Of a stretch of DNA of 48,648 nt, positions 26,327-34,124 are shown one piece after another. Source of the DNA: Chloroflexota bacterium (GTDB lineage Bacteria; Chloroflexota; UBA6077; FW602-bin22; JAMCWG01). The DNA is taken from positions 1 to 48,648 of the forward strand of contig JAMCWG010000125.1 of assembly GCA_023475235.1 (NCBI GenBank), in the 5' to 3' direction. Made by a program: the position numbers and the translations under genes. How positions within the stretch are numbered: position 1 is the stretch's first letter; each line of letters begins with the position of its first letter. The notes beneath the pieces were generated by a model. That model was not told where the DNA came from. It did not search any database and worked only from the letters and a program-made list of their open reading frames with translations.

Positions 26327-26366
26327 GATGAGGAGCCTGGAACGGGCTGGCGATGGGGAGACCGCT

Positions 26367-27335
26367 TCATCTCCGCTCTAGCGACGAGCCGCCCGAGACG
26401 CTGGTGCTGCCAATGGTGGGATTTCCGAGGTAGGTAAGCCTGGAGGCGCCGGTCAGGACGACGTTCAGCCGCCCGTTGGCGTTCACCGTCGCCGTGCTCG
26501 CCCCGCTCAGGTTCGCCGTGACATCGTTGGCCGAGAAGCCTCCCAGGTCCAGCCGGCTGGCACCCGATGCGTTGAGCGTCAGGCTATTTGCCGAGCCCTG
26601 CAGCGCACCACTGCTGGCCCCCGACGCAGTGAAGACGGCGTTTCCCGCGTCGATCTGGCCGCCCAGCGTGCTCGCCCCCGACATCTCCAGGCTGAGGTCG
26701 CTCGAGGACTGGAAGCCGGCGATATTCCCCTTCGCCGCCCCCGACAGGCGCAGCCCAACGATGCCCGGCATACCTATCTTCGCCACCAGCGTGGGGCTCG
26801 ACAGGAAGGTCGTCGGCTCGAGGGAGATTCTCAGCGTCTGGCCGTCCTTGGTGACGGCCACGCGGTCGATCACATTGTCGTCCGCGGTTAGGGTGACGCT
26901 GAACGCGCTCGACTGCGTGATATCAACCTGAAAGGGGCCGGCCACCTCGACCTGATTGAAATCGCGGAAGCTTTTCTCCTGCGTGACCAGGTTCCCGGAT
27001 CCGCTCAGCGGGGGCCCGATGGCGAGGCCCGGCAGGGGTAGATTCGCCTCGAGGCCGGACACTCCAGCGAAAATGGCGTAGGCGATGACCGCGAGGATGA
27101 TTACGATGATGACGATAGAGGTGGGCAGGGCGCCCCAACCCAGTTGCCTCGACAGAATGATATCCAGGCCCAGCAGGATCAAGATCACCGGCCACAAGCG
27201 CCCAATAGTTGTCCAGAAGCTTGCGGGAAGAAAGCCGAGGTTGCCCAGCAGGAGCAGGACGCCGGCCACAATCAGGATTATGGGCCAGATGACGTTGGGT
27301 CTCCTCGGGCGCGGCGGTCGCTCGACGGTAGCCAA
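26367..27335 (-). CDS. Membrane protein with GIN domain (DUF2807-like)
   Basis: A 322-residue protein. The N-terminus has LiaI/DUF5668-like paired membrane helices (VIWPIILIVAGVLLLLGNL, then LWPVILILLGLDIILS) and a further helix (about 72-92). The C-terminal part (from about 120) is a repetitive beta-helical GIN domain with recurring SGAS/NASGAS motifs at short intervals. Such proteins are membrane-anchored, and the GIN domain lies outside the cell. Function unknown; adhesion or envelope-stress roles have been suggested for relatives. TTG 27335 follows GGGGG at 6 nt, with a TGA two codons upstream. Confidence 0.8.
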   Translation of the reverse strand: MATVERPPRPRRPNVIWPIILIVAGVLLLLGNLGFLPASFWTTIGRLWPVILILLGLDIILSRQLGWGALPTSIVIIVIILAVIAYAIFAGVSGLEANLPLPGLAIGPPLSGSGNLVTQEKSFRDFNQVEVAGPFQVDITQSSAFSVTLTADDNVIDRVAVTKDGQTLRISLEPTTFLSSPTLVAKIGMPGIVGLRLSGAAKGNIAGFQSSSDLSLEMSGASTLGGQIDAGNAVFTASGASSGALQGSANSLTLNASGASRLDLGGFSANDVTANLSGASTATVNANGRLNVVLTGASRLTYLGNPTIGSTSVSGGSSLERR

Positions 27336-27455
27336 AGCTCACCCCCAATCGTGTCGGGTAGTGAGGCCGGGACGCCGCTCACGGGCCCCGGCCGCCGACT
27401 GCGTGCCGGCTCATCTGCCCCTCGTCAAGGGGACTGACCGGCCTCTGCTGCCTGT

Positions 27456-28604
27456 CTACCAGTTGTCCTGGTATTCGGCCAGCCGTTTCTCGTTAACCGA
27501 CATTCCCAGGCCCGGCCCCGTGGGGACCTTTATATAGCCATCGACGACCTGTATCGGCTCTTCGAGCAGCCAGTCCCACCAGTCCGGCCGGCCCCGGGCC
27601 GGGTGGAACTGGGTCAGCGTCTCCAGAATGATGAAGTTCCGGATGGCCGCGCAGAGCTGCACGCTGGCCGCCGTGTTGACCGGCCCCAGCGGGTTGTGCG
27701 GCGCCAGGGGCACCAGATAGGCCTCCGCCATCGCCGCGATCTTGCGCGTGGCCAGCAGCCCGCCGGTCAGGTCGAGGTCGGGCTGGAGGATTTCGGCCGC
27801 CTGCTTTTCCAGCAGCTCGCGGAAATCGTGGAGCGAGTACAGCTTCTCCCCGGTCGCGATGGGGATCTTCACCGCCTGCGCCACCTTCACCATCGCGTCG
27901 ACGTTCGGCGGCGGCACGGGCTCCTCGTAGAAGAACGGGTTGTACTCCTCCAGCGCCCGGCCCATCCGGATGGCCGAGTTTACATTGAAGGCGCCGTGCG
28001 CCTCGACGCATATATCGATGCCGGGGCCGACCGCCTCGCGCACCGCCCTCACCTGATTGATGGCGTCCTTGGCGCGTGCCGTGTCGATGACCGGGTTGTC
28101 CATCGGGTTGGTGGCATGGCCGAAGGGGTCCCACTTGATGGCCGTATAGCCCCAGTCCACCATCTTCAGGGCATTGACGACCCTGTCCTCGATGTCTTCG
28201 CCCCACAGGTGGCCGTACACCCGGATCCTGTCCCGGCAGGCGCCGCCCCATAGATTGTAGCAGGGGGTATTCAACGCCCAGCCGACGATGTCCCACATCG
28301 CCATCTCCAGGCCGCTCACCGCACAGAGGTACTCGCCGCCTGCCGAGAAGCGGGACCGGTCGAAGAGGTTCTGCCAGTGATACTCTATCCGGAATGGGTC
28401 CTGGCCGAGGAGGTAGTCGGCGAAGGTCTGCACCGCGGCCTGGACGATGGCATGCTCGCCCGGCTGGAAGCCCCCACCCCGGTTTATCTCTGCCCATCCA
28501 GAGATTCCTTCGTCGGTCTCGATCTTTACCAGCTTGCAGGCGGCGTTCGGCCTGCCCATCTCCGGCGCAGGCAACGTGTAGGTCTTGATGGCTGAGATAC
28601 GCAC
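27456..28604 (-). CDS. Enolase-superfamily dehydratase (galactonate-dehydratase-like)
   Basis: A 382-residue mandelate racemase/muconate lactonising-type enzyme. A capping domain precedes the barrel. Metal-ligand segments are ICVEAHGAFN, FFYEEPVPPPN and IATGEKLYS, with QPDLDLTGG following. The catalytic His is in LAPHNPLGPV. The EEPVPP...PHNPLGPV arrangement is that of galactonate-dehydratase-like proteins, which dehydrate acid sugars. The first ligand is Glu rather than Asp. Start GTG 28604 follows AGAGGTGG. It stands next to no sugar-acid transporter or kinase, so the exact substrate is open. Confidence 0.88.
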   Translation of the reverse strand: MRISAIKTYTLPAPEMGRPNAACKLVKIETDEGISGWAEINRGGGFQPGEHAIVQAAVQTFADYLLGQDPFRIEYHWQNLFDRSRFSAGGEYLCAVSGLEMAMWDIVGWALNTPCYNLWGGACRDRIRVYGHLWGEDIEDRVVNALKMVDWGYTAIKWDPFGHATNPMDNPVIDTARAKDAINQVRAVREAVGPGIDICVEAHGAFNVNSAIRMGRALEEYNPFFYEEPVPPPNVDAMVKVAQAVKIPIATGEKLYSLHDFRELLEKQAAEILQPDLDLTGGLLATRKIAAMAEAYLVPLAPHNPLGPVNTAASVQLCAAIRNFIILETLTQFHPARGRPDWWDWLLEEPIQVVDGYIKVPTGPGLGMSVNEKRLAEYQDNW

Positions 28605-28857
28605 TTTCCACCTCTACTGTTTGTGTATAGCTCACATCCGGCGGCTGACAGGTATAACTAAGTGGTCGCCTTCAAGGGACAAGGCAACGGGCGCAGAAAG
28701 GAAAGCTAACTCAAGGGCATACAAGCCTCGCTTCCAGCCAGCGAAGCGTGCCTATATTCAGAGCGTACATCAAATGGCAGGGGATGTCTAGAACTGGAGG
28801 CATTCCCTAGGGTCTTCTCATTCTCGCGGTGCCCTTCCCGCGATTGGTGGCTCGTGC

Positions 28858-29097
28858 ACCCTCACCCGCCCTCGCTTCGCTCGGGCGACCTCTCCCAGAG
28901 GGAGAGGTGAGGATAATACGGGCCCAAGGCCCCCTCTCCTCGCCCAGGCGAGTCGTGCCCGAAGGGTATCTCGCCAAAGGCCCGCCAAAGGCGGGTCCGC
29001 CTTTGGCAGACGAGTCGCCTTCGGAGACCTGCGGTGCGGCGTTGCGCCGCTCCGCTACGGACCTGTGGCGACCTCTGGGAGAGGGTTGGGGTGAGGG
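28858..29097. repeat. Dense array of palindromic repeats
   Basis: Successive inverted repeats include CTCTCCCAGAGGGAGAG, GCCAAAGGCCCGCC/GGCGGGTCCGCC, and an inverted GAGTCGCCTTCGGAG segment. The array ends in GGGAGAGGGTTGGGGTGAGG. No gene is supported here. Similar units occur at 31252-31339, 41881-41917, 42648-42679 and 44724-44936. Confidence 0.7.
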
Positions 29098-29134
29098 CGT
29101 GCCTGTCCTCAAGGCGATCCTGGACCGAGAATGG

Positions 29135-29297
29135 AAAGACCCTAGCGTTCCCGGCAGGGTCTTTCGGTTGTCATCCTGAGCGCCAGCGAAGGGTCTCCGT
29201 TGTCATTTCCCAGGCCGTCTCTCCCGACCACATACAGGGGACTGAGATGCTTCGCTGCGCTCAGCATGACAATTCGGCTCATAACCGAAAGATCCTG
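29135..29297. repeat. Inverted-repeat element with GGGTCTTTCGGTT ends
   Basis: GAAAGACCCT (29135-29144) pairs with AGGGTCTTTC (29157-29166). AACCGAAAGATC (29284-29295) faces the same motif further away. Between them GTCATCCTGAGCGC and GCGCTCAGCATGAC form another inverted pair. A related pair is at 43794-43914. Probably a MITE-like or repeat-derived element. Confidence 0.5.
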
Positions 29298-29352
29298 GGT
29301 GTTCCCGTGGCGACCCTGTCGCGTGGCCACCCTGCCAACAACGGGTGTTGAT

Positions 29353-29382
29353 GTAGGGGCCGACCCGCGTGTGCGGCCCTAC
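29353..29382. repeat. Palindromic repeat of the GTAGGGGCCGACCC type
   Basis: GTAGGGGCCGACCCGCGTGT leads into GCGGCCCTAC. The same type recurs within 41933-42002 and near 43830-43890. Confidence 0.6.
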
Positions 29383-29491
29383 AGTGACGGGAGAACACGT
29401 AGAGCAGTCCCGCGATACTCGATGGAACCTCCTGTGGCCGCCGGCTTGACCGGCCGGCCCCCCAAGCGGTATTCTGTCCTCTGGGGAAGAT

Positions 29492-31240
29492 ATGCCGATT
29501 CGGGTGCTGCCGCCGCAGGAGGCGGGAAAAATCGCCGCCGGGGAGGTCGTCGAACGGCCGGCCTCGGTGGTAAAGGAGCTGGTGGAGAATGCCCTGGACG
29601 CGGGAGCCACCAGTATAAGCGTCGAGGTGCGAGAAGGGGGCCTCTCCCTCATCCGGGTGGTGGATGACGGAGCGGGCATCCCTCCCTCCGAGCTACCGCT
29701 GGCCTTCCAGCGCCACGCCACCAGCAAGATCGGCTCGCTGGACGATCTGCAGCGCCTGAGCACCCTCGGCTTCCGCGGCGAGGCCTTGCCCAGCATTGCG
29801 GCCGTGGCCGAAGTGACCCTGGTGAGCCGCACCGCTGGCGACTCTTCGGGCGCCTATGTGGTGCTGCGACGCGGCCAGATAGTGGAGGAGGGGACGCGCG
29901 GCGCCCCGCCGGGGACGGCCGTCGCCGTACGGCGCCTCTTTGCCGAAGTGCCGGCCCGCCTCAAGTTTCTGAAGTCGCCCCGCACGGAATTGGCCCACAT
30001 CCACAACATGCTCGGCCAGCTCGCCATGTCGCGCCCCGGCGTGCGCTTCCGGCTGCTGGTGGATGGCCGCCGGGGCTTCGAGTCGCCCGGCAGCGGCAGG
30101 CTCATCGACGTCCTGGTGGCATGGCACGGGGGGCAGACGGCGGCGCGCCTGCTCGAGGTCGGCGGCGAGACGGGCGGGCTATGGGGCTACGTCAGCCCGC
30201 CCGAGCTGGCCCGCGCGACCCGTGCCGATATCTCGCTTTTCGTGAACGGCCGCTGGGTGCAGGCCCGCAGCCTGGCCTACGCCATCGAGGAAGCGTACCA
30301 GGGGCTGCTGCCGCCCGGCCGCCATCCGCTGGCCGCCCTGCACCTGCGCGTGCCGCCTGCTGACCTGGACGTCAACATACACCCGGCCAAGGCCGAGGTC
30401 CGCTTCCGCCGGGAGCGCGATATCTTCGCCCTGGTACAGAAAGGGGTGCGGGAGACCCTCACCGGCCACCTGACAGTCCCCTCGGTCGTGAGCGGGGCGG
30501 CGATGCCTCACCTGCCGACGGATGGTGGCGATGCCTCCAGGGGGTTCGCTGCACCCGCCGCGCCGGGGCTGTTCCCGGCTGCGGCAATGCCCGCGCCAGG
30601 CCCGGCGGCAGTCGCACAGACCGCCCCGGCCACCGGCGCGCGCCTGCCTGTGATGCGCGTTCTAGGGCAAATGGACGCTACCTTCATCGTGGCCGAGGGG
30701 CCGGATGGCATCTACCTAGTGGACCAGCACCGTGCGCACGAGCGGGTGCTCTACGAGCGGATGGCGGGCGGCGCGCGCCGCGTCGACGGGGACGGCGAGG
30801 GGCACGAGGGCGGGCTGGAGACGCAGCTTCTCCTGGAGCCGCTGGTGCTGGCGCTATCGCCGCGCCAGACGGCGTTCTTGCCGGCTGCTATGGCCACGCT
30901 GGCGGCGCTGGGCTTCGACCTGGAGCCCTTCGGCGAGGGCACTTACCTGTTGCGCGCTGCACCGGCCCTGCTGCCGCAGGACCAGTTGGTGGCCGCCGTC
31001 AGCACGCTGGTGGACGAGCTGCTGGAGTCGGAAGTGGCGGGGGACCTGCGTGAGCGGGCGCGGCGCGGGCTGGCCTGTCGCGGGGCGATCAAGGCTGGGC
31101 AGGCGCTATCCCCGGCCGAGATGCGCGAGCTGCTGGTGCAACTGGAGAGCACCGCCAGCCCGCTCCTCTGCCCCCACGGCGATCCCATCATCGTGCACCT
31201 GAGCAAGGCCCAGTTGGAGCGCCAGTTTGGACGAGGATGA
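29492..31240 (+). CDS. mutL: DNA mismatch repair protein MutL
   Basis: A 582-residue MutL homologue. The N-terminal GHKL ATPase shows IAAGEVVERPASVVKELVEN, DDGAGI, TLGFRGEAL and ATSKI. The linker is variable, and the C-terminal domain has ACRGAIKAG and CPHGDPI. MutL couples mismatch recognition by MutS to strand removal and can carry its own nicking endonuclease. Two C-terminal motifs differ from the usual form: the metal motif DQHA-x2-E-x4-E reads DQHRAHERVLYE (D at about 411), and CPHGRP reads CPHGDP. ATG 29492 follows GGGGAAG. No mutS gene is in the window. Confidence 0.95.
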   Translation: MPIRVLPPQEAGKIAAGEVVERPASVVKELVENALDAGATSISVEVREGGLSLIRVVDDGAGIPPSELPLAFQRHATSKIGSLDDLQRLSTLGFRGEALPSIAAVAEVTLVSRTAGDSSGAYVVLRRGQIVEEGTRGAPPGTAVAVRRLFAEVPARLKFLKSPRTELAHIHNMLGQLAMSRPGVRFRLLVDGRRGFESPGSGRLIDVLVAWHGGQTAARLLEVGGETGGLWGYVSPPELARATRADISLFVNGRWVQARSLAYAIEEAYQGLLPPGRHPLAALHLRVPPADLDVNIHPAKAEVRFRRERDIFALVQKGVRETLTGHLTVPSVVSGAAMPHLPTDGGDASRGFAAPAAPGLFPAAAMPAPGPAAVAQTAPATGARLPVMRVLGQMDATFIVAEGPDGIYLVDQHRAHERVLYERMAGGARRVDGDGEGHEGGLETQLLLEPLVLALSPRQTAFLPAAMATLAALGFDLEPFGEGTYLLRAAPALLPQDQLVAAVSTLVDELLESEVAGDLRERARRGLACRGAIKAGQALSPAEMRELLVQLESTASPLLCPHGDPIIVHLSKAQLERQFGRG

Positions 31241-31251
31241 GGGTAGGCGCT

Positions 31252-31339
31252 CCCTCACCCTAACCCTCTCCCAGAGGGAGAGGGAACCCACCGGTACGTT
31301 CCCTTCTCCCTTTCAGGGAGAAGGGACAGGGGTGAGGGT
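31252..31339. repeat. CTCTCCC-type palindromic repeat pair abutting the protease start
   Basis: CTCTCCCAGAGGGAGAG (within 31266-31282) and TTCTCCCTTTCAGGGAGAA (31304-31322), inside arms CCCTCACCC and GGGGTGAGGG. The last arm overlaps the likely start codon of the next gene. Confidence 0.75.
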
Positions 31340-31862
31340 GAAAAAGGCACACGCCACAGAGAGCTCTAAAGAGAAGGCACGCGGTTGGCGCACCATCGTA
31401 TTAGGGATGGGCAATCCTATCCTCACCGACGACTGCGTCGGCCTGCGGGTGGCGCAGGAGGTGGCCGCCTGGCTGGCCAGCCCCACGGGAGCGCCCTATG
31501 CCGGGACGGTGACGGTGGAGGAGTCGAGCCTGGCAGGGCTCAGCCTCCTCGACCTGCTGGCCGGCTACGATCGCGCCATCATCGTCGACTCGATCCAGAC
31601 CCGCGGCGGCAAGGTGGGAGCACTGTACCGGCTATCAGCCGACGATTTCGCCTCCACCGTGCGCCTGGCCTCGCCCCACGACGTCAATTTCTTCACGGCC
31701 CTGGAGCTGGGCAGACGGGTCGGCATTGCGATGCCCGCCGATGTGGTGGTCCTGGCCATCGAGGTGCAGGATACCTCCACCTTCGGCGAGGCGTGCACGC
31801 CGCCGGTGGAGGCAGCCATTCCGCGCGCCGTGGAGGCCGTGCTGGCCGAGATAAGGCGCTAG
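31332..31862 (+). CDS. Hydrogenase-type maturation protease (HycI/HyaD-like)
   Basis: A roughly 176-residue protein of peptidase family M52/A31. It has the GMGNPILTDDCVGLRVAQEV N-terminal motif, a second acidic site in IIVDSIQTRGGKVG, and the conserved His in ASPHDVNFFTALELG. Such endopeptidases remove the C-terminal tail of the [NiFe]-hydrogenase large subunit after Ni insertion. No hydrogenase genes lie nearby, so it acts elsewhere in the genome or on another target. GTG 31332 or 31338 is the start. A longer open frame from 31227 consists only of translated repeat sequence. The start overlaps the GGGGTGAGGG arm of a palindromic repeat. Confidence 0.82.
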   Translation: MRVKKAHATESSKEKARGWRTIVLGMGNPILTDDCVGLRVAQEVAAWLASPTGAPYAGTVTVEESSLAGLSLLDLLAGYDRAIIVDSIQTRGGKVGALYRLSADDFASTVRLASPHDVNFFTALELGRRVGIAMPADVVVLAIEVQDTSTFGEACTPPVEAAIPRAVEAVLAEIRR

Positions 31863-31889
31863 TCGCGTTATGTCATATGTGCCCAGGCA

Positions 31890-31898
31890 TGCTATAAT
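31890..31898 (+). promoter_or_regulatory. Extended -10 promoter
   Basis: TGCTATAAT is a perfect extended -10 box, 28 bp after the protease stop. Transcription would begin about 31905, just before CAGGAGG at 31910-31916. The -35 (TTATGT, 31868-31873) is weak, as expected for extended -10 promoters. Confidence 0.7.
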
Positions 31899-31931
31899 TT
31901 GTTAAAGGTACAGGAGGATCATGAGAGCGGG

Positions 31932-32303
31932 TTGATTGTAGACGAGAAGATAGTCGATCAACGAACGGGCCAGGCGGATCCTAATTTCGCCAATGACTCC
32001 GAGCGAGAGTTTGCCCGTATACTGGACTTTTATCAGATTCACTGGCAATACGAGCCCCATACCTTCCCCATCGCCTGGGACGAGACCGGGAGGCCCGTGG
32101 AAAGCTTCACCCCCGACTTTTACCTCCCCGATCTGGACCTATACATCGAGCTGACGACGATGAAGCAGAGCCTGGTCACCAAGAAGAACCGCAAGCTGCG
32201 GCTGCTCCGCAAGTACTACCCCAACATCAAGATCAAGCTGCTGTACGGCCGCGACTACCGGAACCTCATGATCAAGTACGGCATGGCCCACAGCCTTTCC
32301 TGA
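31932..32303 (+). CDS. PD-(D/E)XK-like conserved hypothetical protein
   Basis: A small (about 123-residue) acidic-to-basic protein with the spaced residues of a PD-(D/E)XK nuclease-like fold: SEREFARILDFYQI, FTPDFYLPDLDLYIELTTM and KNRKLRLLRKYYPNIKIKLLYGRDY. A Thr-Thr follows the catalytic-type Glu where Lys is usual, so nuclease activity is doubtful. CAGGAGG (31910-31916) points to ATG 31921, but that frame stops after four codons (MRAG), its TGA overlapping TTG 31932. Either TTG 31932 is the start by coupling, or one base is missing between 31921 and 31932. Another TTG at 31899 lies upstream of the inferred transcription start. Confidence 0.7.
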   Translation: MIVDEKIVDQRTGQADPNFANDSEREFARILDFYQIHWQYEPHTFPIAWDETGRPVESFTPDFYLPDLDLYIELTTMKQSLVTKKNRKLRLLRKYYPNIKIKLLYGRDYRNLMIKYGMAHSLS

Positions 32304-32400
32304 TCCACATATTGACGCCTCCTGCCATTGACGGTTAAACTGACCCTCGTGTTTTGCAGCGGCAAAATCGCAGCAACGCGATGCAGACAGGAGGTATCGT

Positions 32401-32787
32401 ATGCCCAAGAAGCAAGTTGTCGCTCCGGCAGGAATGGCGGCGTCAAGCGCTCCCCTCTCTCCCGCCATACGTTTCGGTAATCTGATCTTCATCTCCGGCC
32501 AGGTCGGCCGCAACCCGGCCACCGGCAAGATGGAGGGCACCATCCAGGAACAGGCCCGGCACACTATGGACAGCGTCAAGGCCATTGTGGAGGCCGCCGG
32601 ATGCGCCATGGATGATATCCTGAAGACTACCTGCTATCTCAGCGATATCAATAATCGCGAGCCTTTCAATGCCGTGTACGCCACCTACTTCGGCGCTGAG
32701 CGACCGGCCCGCTCGTGCTTTGCGGTGGGAGCGCTGGGCCCAGGCTGCCTGGTGGAGGTCGAGGCCATCGTAGGAGTCCCCGATTAG
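32401..32787 (+). CDS. RidA/YjgF-family enamine/imine deaminase
   Basis: A 128-residue protein with the whole RidA signature: GNLIFISGQVGRNPATGK, the AGCAMDDILKTTCYLSDI stretch, FNAVYATYFG, the RPARSCFAVGAL segment carrying the key Arg, and a terminal VEVEAIVGVPD. RidA proteins hydrolyse reactive 2-aminoacrylate-type imines. Start ATG 32401 follows AGGAGG at 6 nt. It is a single gene between the hypothetical protein and the solute-binding protein gene. Confidence 0.92.
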   Translation: MPKKQVVAPAGMAASSAPLSPAIRFGNLIFISGQVGRNPATGKMEGTIQEQARHTMDSVKAIVEAAGCAMDDILKTTCYLSDINNREPFNAVYATYFGAERPARSCFAVGALGPGCLVEVEAIVGVPD

Positions 32788-32882
32788 GTCGCGGGCGATA
32801 GCGACGGCTGCCGGCAAGGGCGAACGCAGGGTCGGCCCCTGCCAGCCAACCCCGAGCGAAGGAGCGTCAGCAGAATGAGCCC

Positions 32883-34094
32883 GTGCTACGCGCGCCCGTC
32901 TCGCCCGACGCGCCGGCGACGGGCCGGAGCGCCCGCTTGAAGGACTTGCGGACCCTTAAGTTAGTGACCTACCTGGCGGGCGCGCTCATCATCGCCCTGC
33001 TCATCGCCCGCTTGCCGCTGCGCTCCGTCCTGCCGGGCGCCGACAGCCTGCCCGGGTTGGGTGGCAGTTCGGCCAAGAACGGCATCGGCACGCCCGGTGC
33101 GAAGGCGGCTGGCAAGGCCGCGCCCACTGCGGACCCCAAGGCGGGTGCGGCCATCAAGGAAGGCAAGGTGGTCTGGTGGTTCACCTTCAATGAGGCGGCG
33201 GGCCAGCAGGTGCTGGCTGCTTTCCACTCCCGCTATCCACAGGTCTCGGTGTCCGAGCACCTCGGCCTCCCTCCATCGCAGCTCTATCCTCGCCTGGTCG
33301 CCGACCTGCGGGCCGGCACGGCCGATGTCGACGTGGTGACCCTCACCGATGTCGACCTGGCCTACGACTTACAGCAGCGCAACGCCTGGGCCAGCTACCT
33401 TTCGCCCCAGGCGCAAAGCATCGCCGAGGGGTTCAAGAGCCAGCCCGCCGGCTACTGGACGGTGACCGACTATGACCCCATTGGTGTGGTCTGGAACAGC
33501 AGGGCTATCACGGCGACCGCGTCCATTACCAGCTACTGGGACCTGGTGCAGCCGGACTGGAAAGGCAGGCTGGGGATTGCCGAGAGCCAGGGCGAGAGCC
33601 AGCTCGCGCCCTGGCAGGGACTGAGCGCCACGCTGGGGCCCGGCTACTGGGACCAGATAGGGAAAAACCGGCCGCGGGTCTTCTCTTCGCCGGATGCGCT
33701 GCTGGCGCAGGTCAGCGCGGGCGCGCTTCCTGTCGCCGTGAACGCGCCGTGGAGCACGACCCGCCATTATCTGCACTCGGGCGGCGACCTGCGACTCCTG
33801 CTGCCCGCCGAGGGGGTGCCGGCCCGCTTCAGCGCCAGCGGCTTGCTGGCTACGGCGCCGCGGCCCAACGCCGGCAAGCTGTTCCTCGATTTCCTCCTGT
33901 CGCCAGAGGGGCAGCGTCTGCTGGGTCCGGGTCTGCGCGGCACTTATCCTATGCGCCCTGATGCCCCCAGCCCGGCGGGCCTGCCCCCTTCCAGCAGCTT
34001 CACCCTGATGCGCCCCCAGTCCTGGGAAGAGTACGCCAAGTCCAGCCTGAGCTTCCCCGGCCAGTGGGAGCGTGATATCGGCAAATGGCGATGA
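32883..34094 (+). CDS. Extracellular solute-binding protein (type 2 PBP)
   Basis: A 403-residue periplasmic-binding-like protein with an N-terminal membrane segment (about 26-46), a Gly/Ala/Lys-rich linker and a binding domain of the iron(III)/spermidine PBP2 type (VVWWFTFNEAAGQQVLAAF, DVDVVTLTDVDLAYDL, YDPIGVVWNS, then TSYWDLVQPDWKGRLGI). It would capture a ligand for ABC import, but no permease or ATPase gene is adjacent. AAGGAG (32859-32864) points to ATG 32875, which is out of frame and gives a 21-codon frame ending at TGA 32938-32940. GTG 32883 gives the full protein; a TTG at 32937 overlaps that TGA. A missing base near 32880 is possible. Confidence 0.83.
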   Translation: MLRAPVSPDAPATGRSARLKDLRTLKLVTYLAGALIIALLIARLPLRSVLPGADSLPGLGGSSAKNGIGTPGAKAAGKAAPTADPKAGAAIKEGKVVWWFTFNEAAGQQVLAAFHSRYPQVSVSEHLGLPPSQLYPRLVADLRAGTADVDVVTLTDVDLAYDLQQRNAWASYLSPQAQSIAEGFKSQPAGYWTVTDYDPIGVVWNSRAITATASITSYWDLVQPDWKGRLGIAESQGESQLAPWQGLSATLGPGYWDQIGKNRPRVFSSPDALLAQVSAGALPVAVNAPWSTTRHYLHSGGDLRLLLPAEGVPARFSASGLLATAPRPNAGKLFLDFLLSPEGQRLLGPGLRGTYPMRPDAPSPAGLPPSSSFTLMRPQSWEEYAKSSLSFPGQWERDIGKWR

Positions 34095-34124
34095 TTGCCG
34101 CTACCATGTTTTCGCTCCTGTGCT

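Noticed and set aside
31227-31331. Longer N-terminus of the maturation protease
   Set aside because: The extra residues are translated palindromic repeat, and no SD precedes the earlier start.
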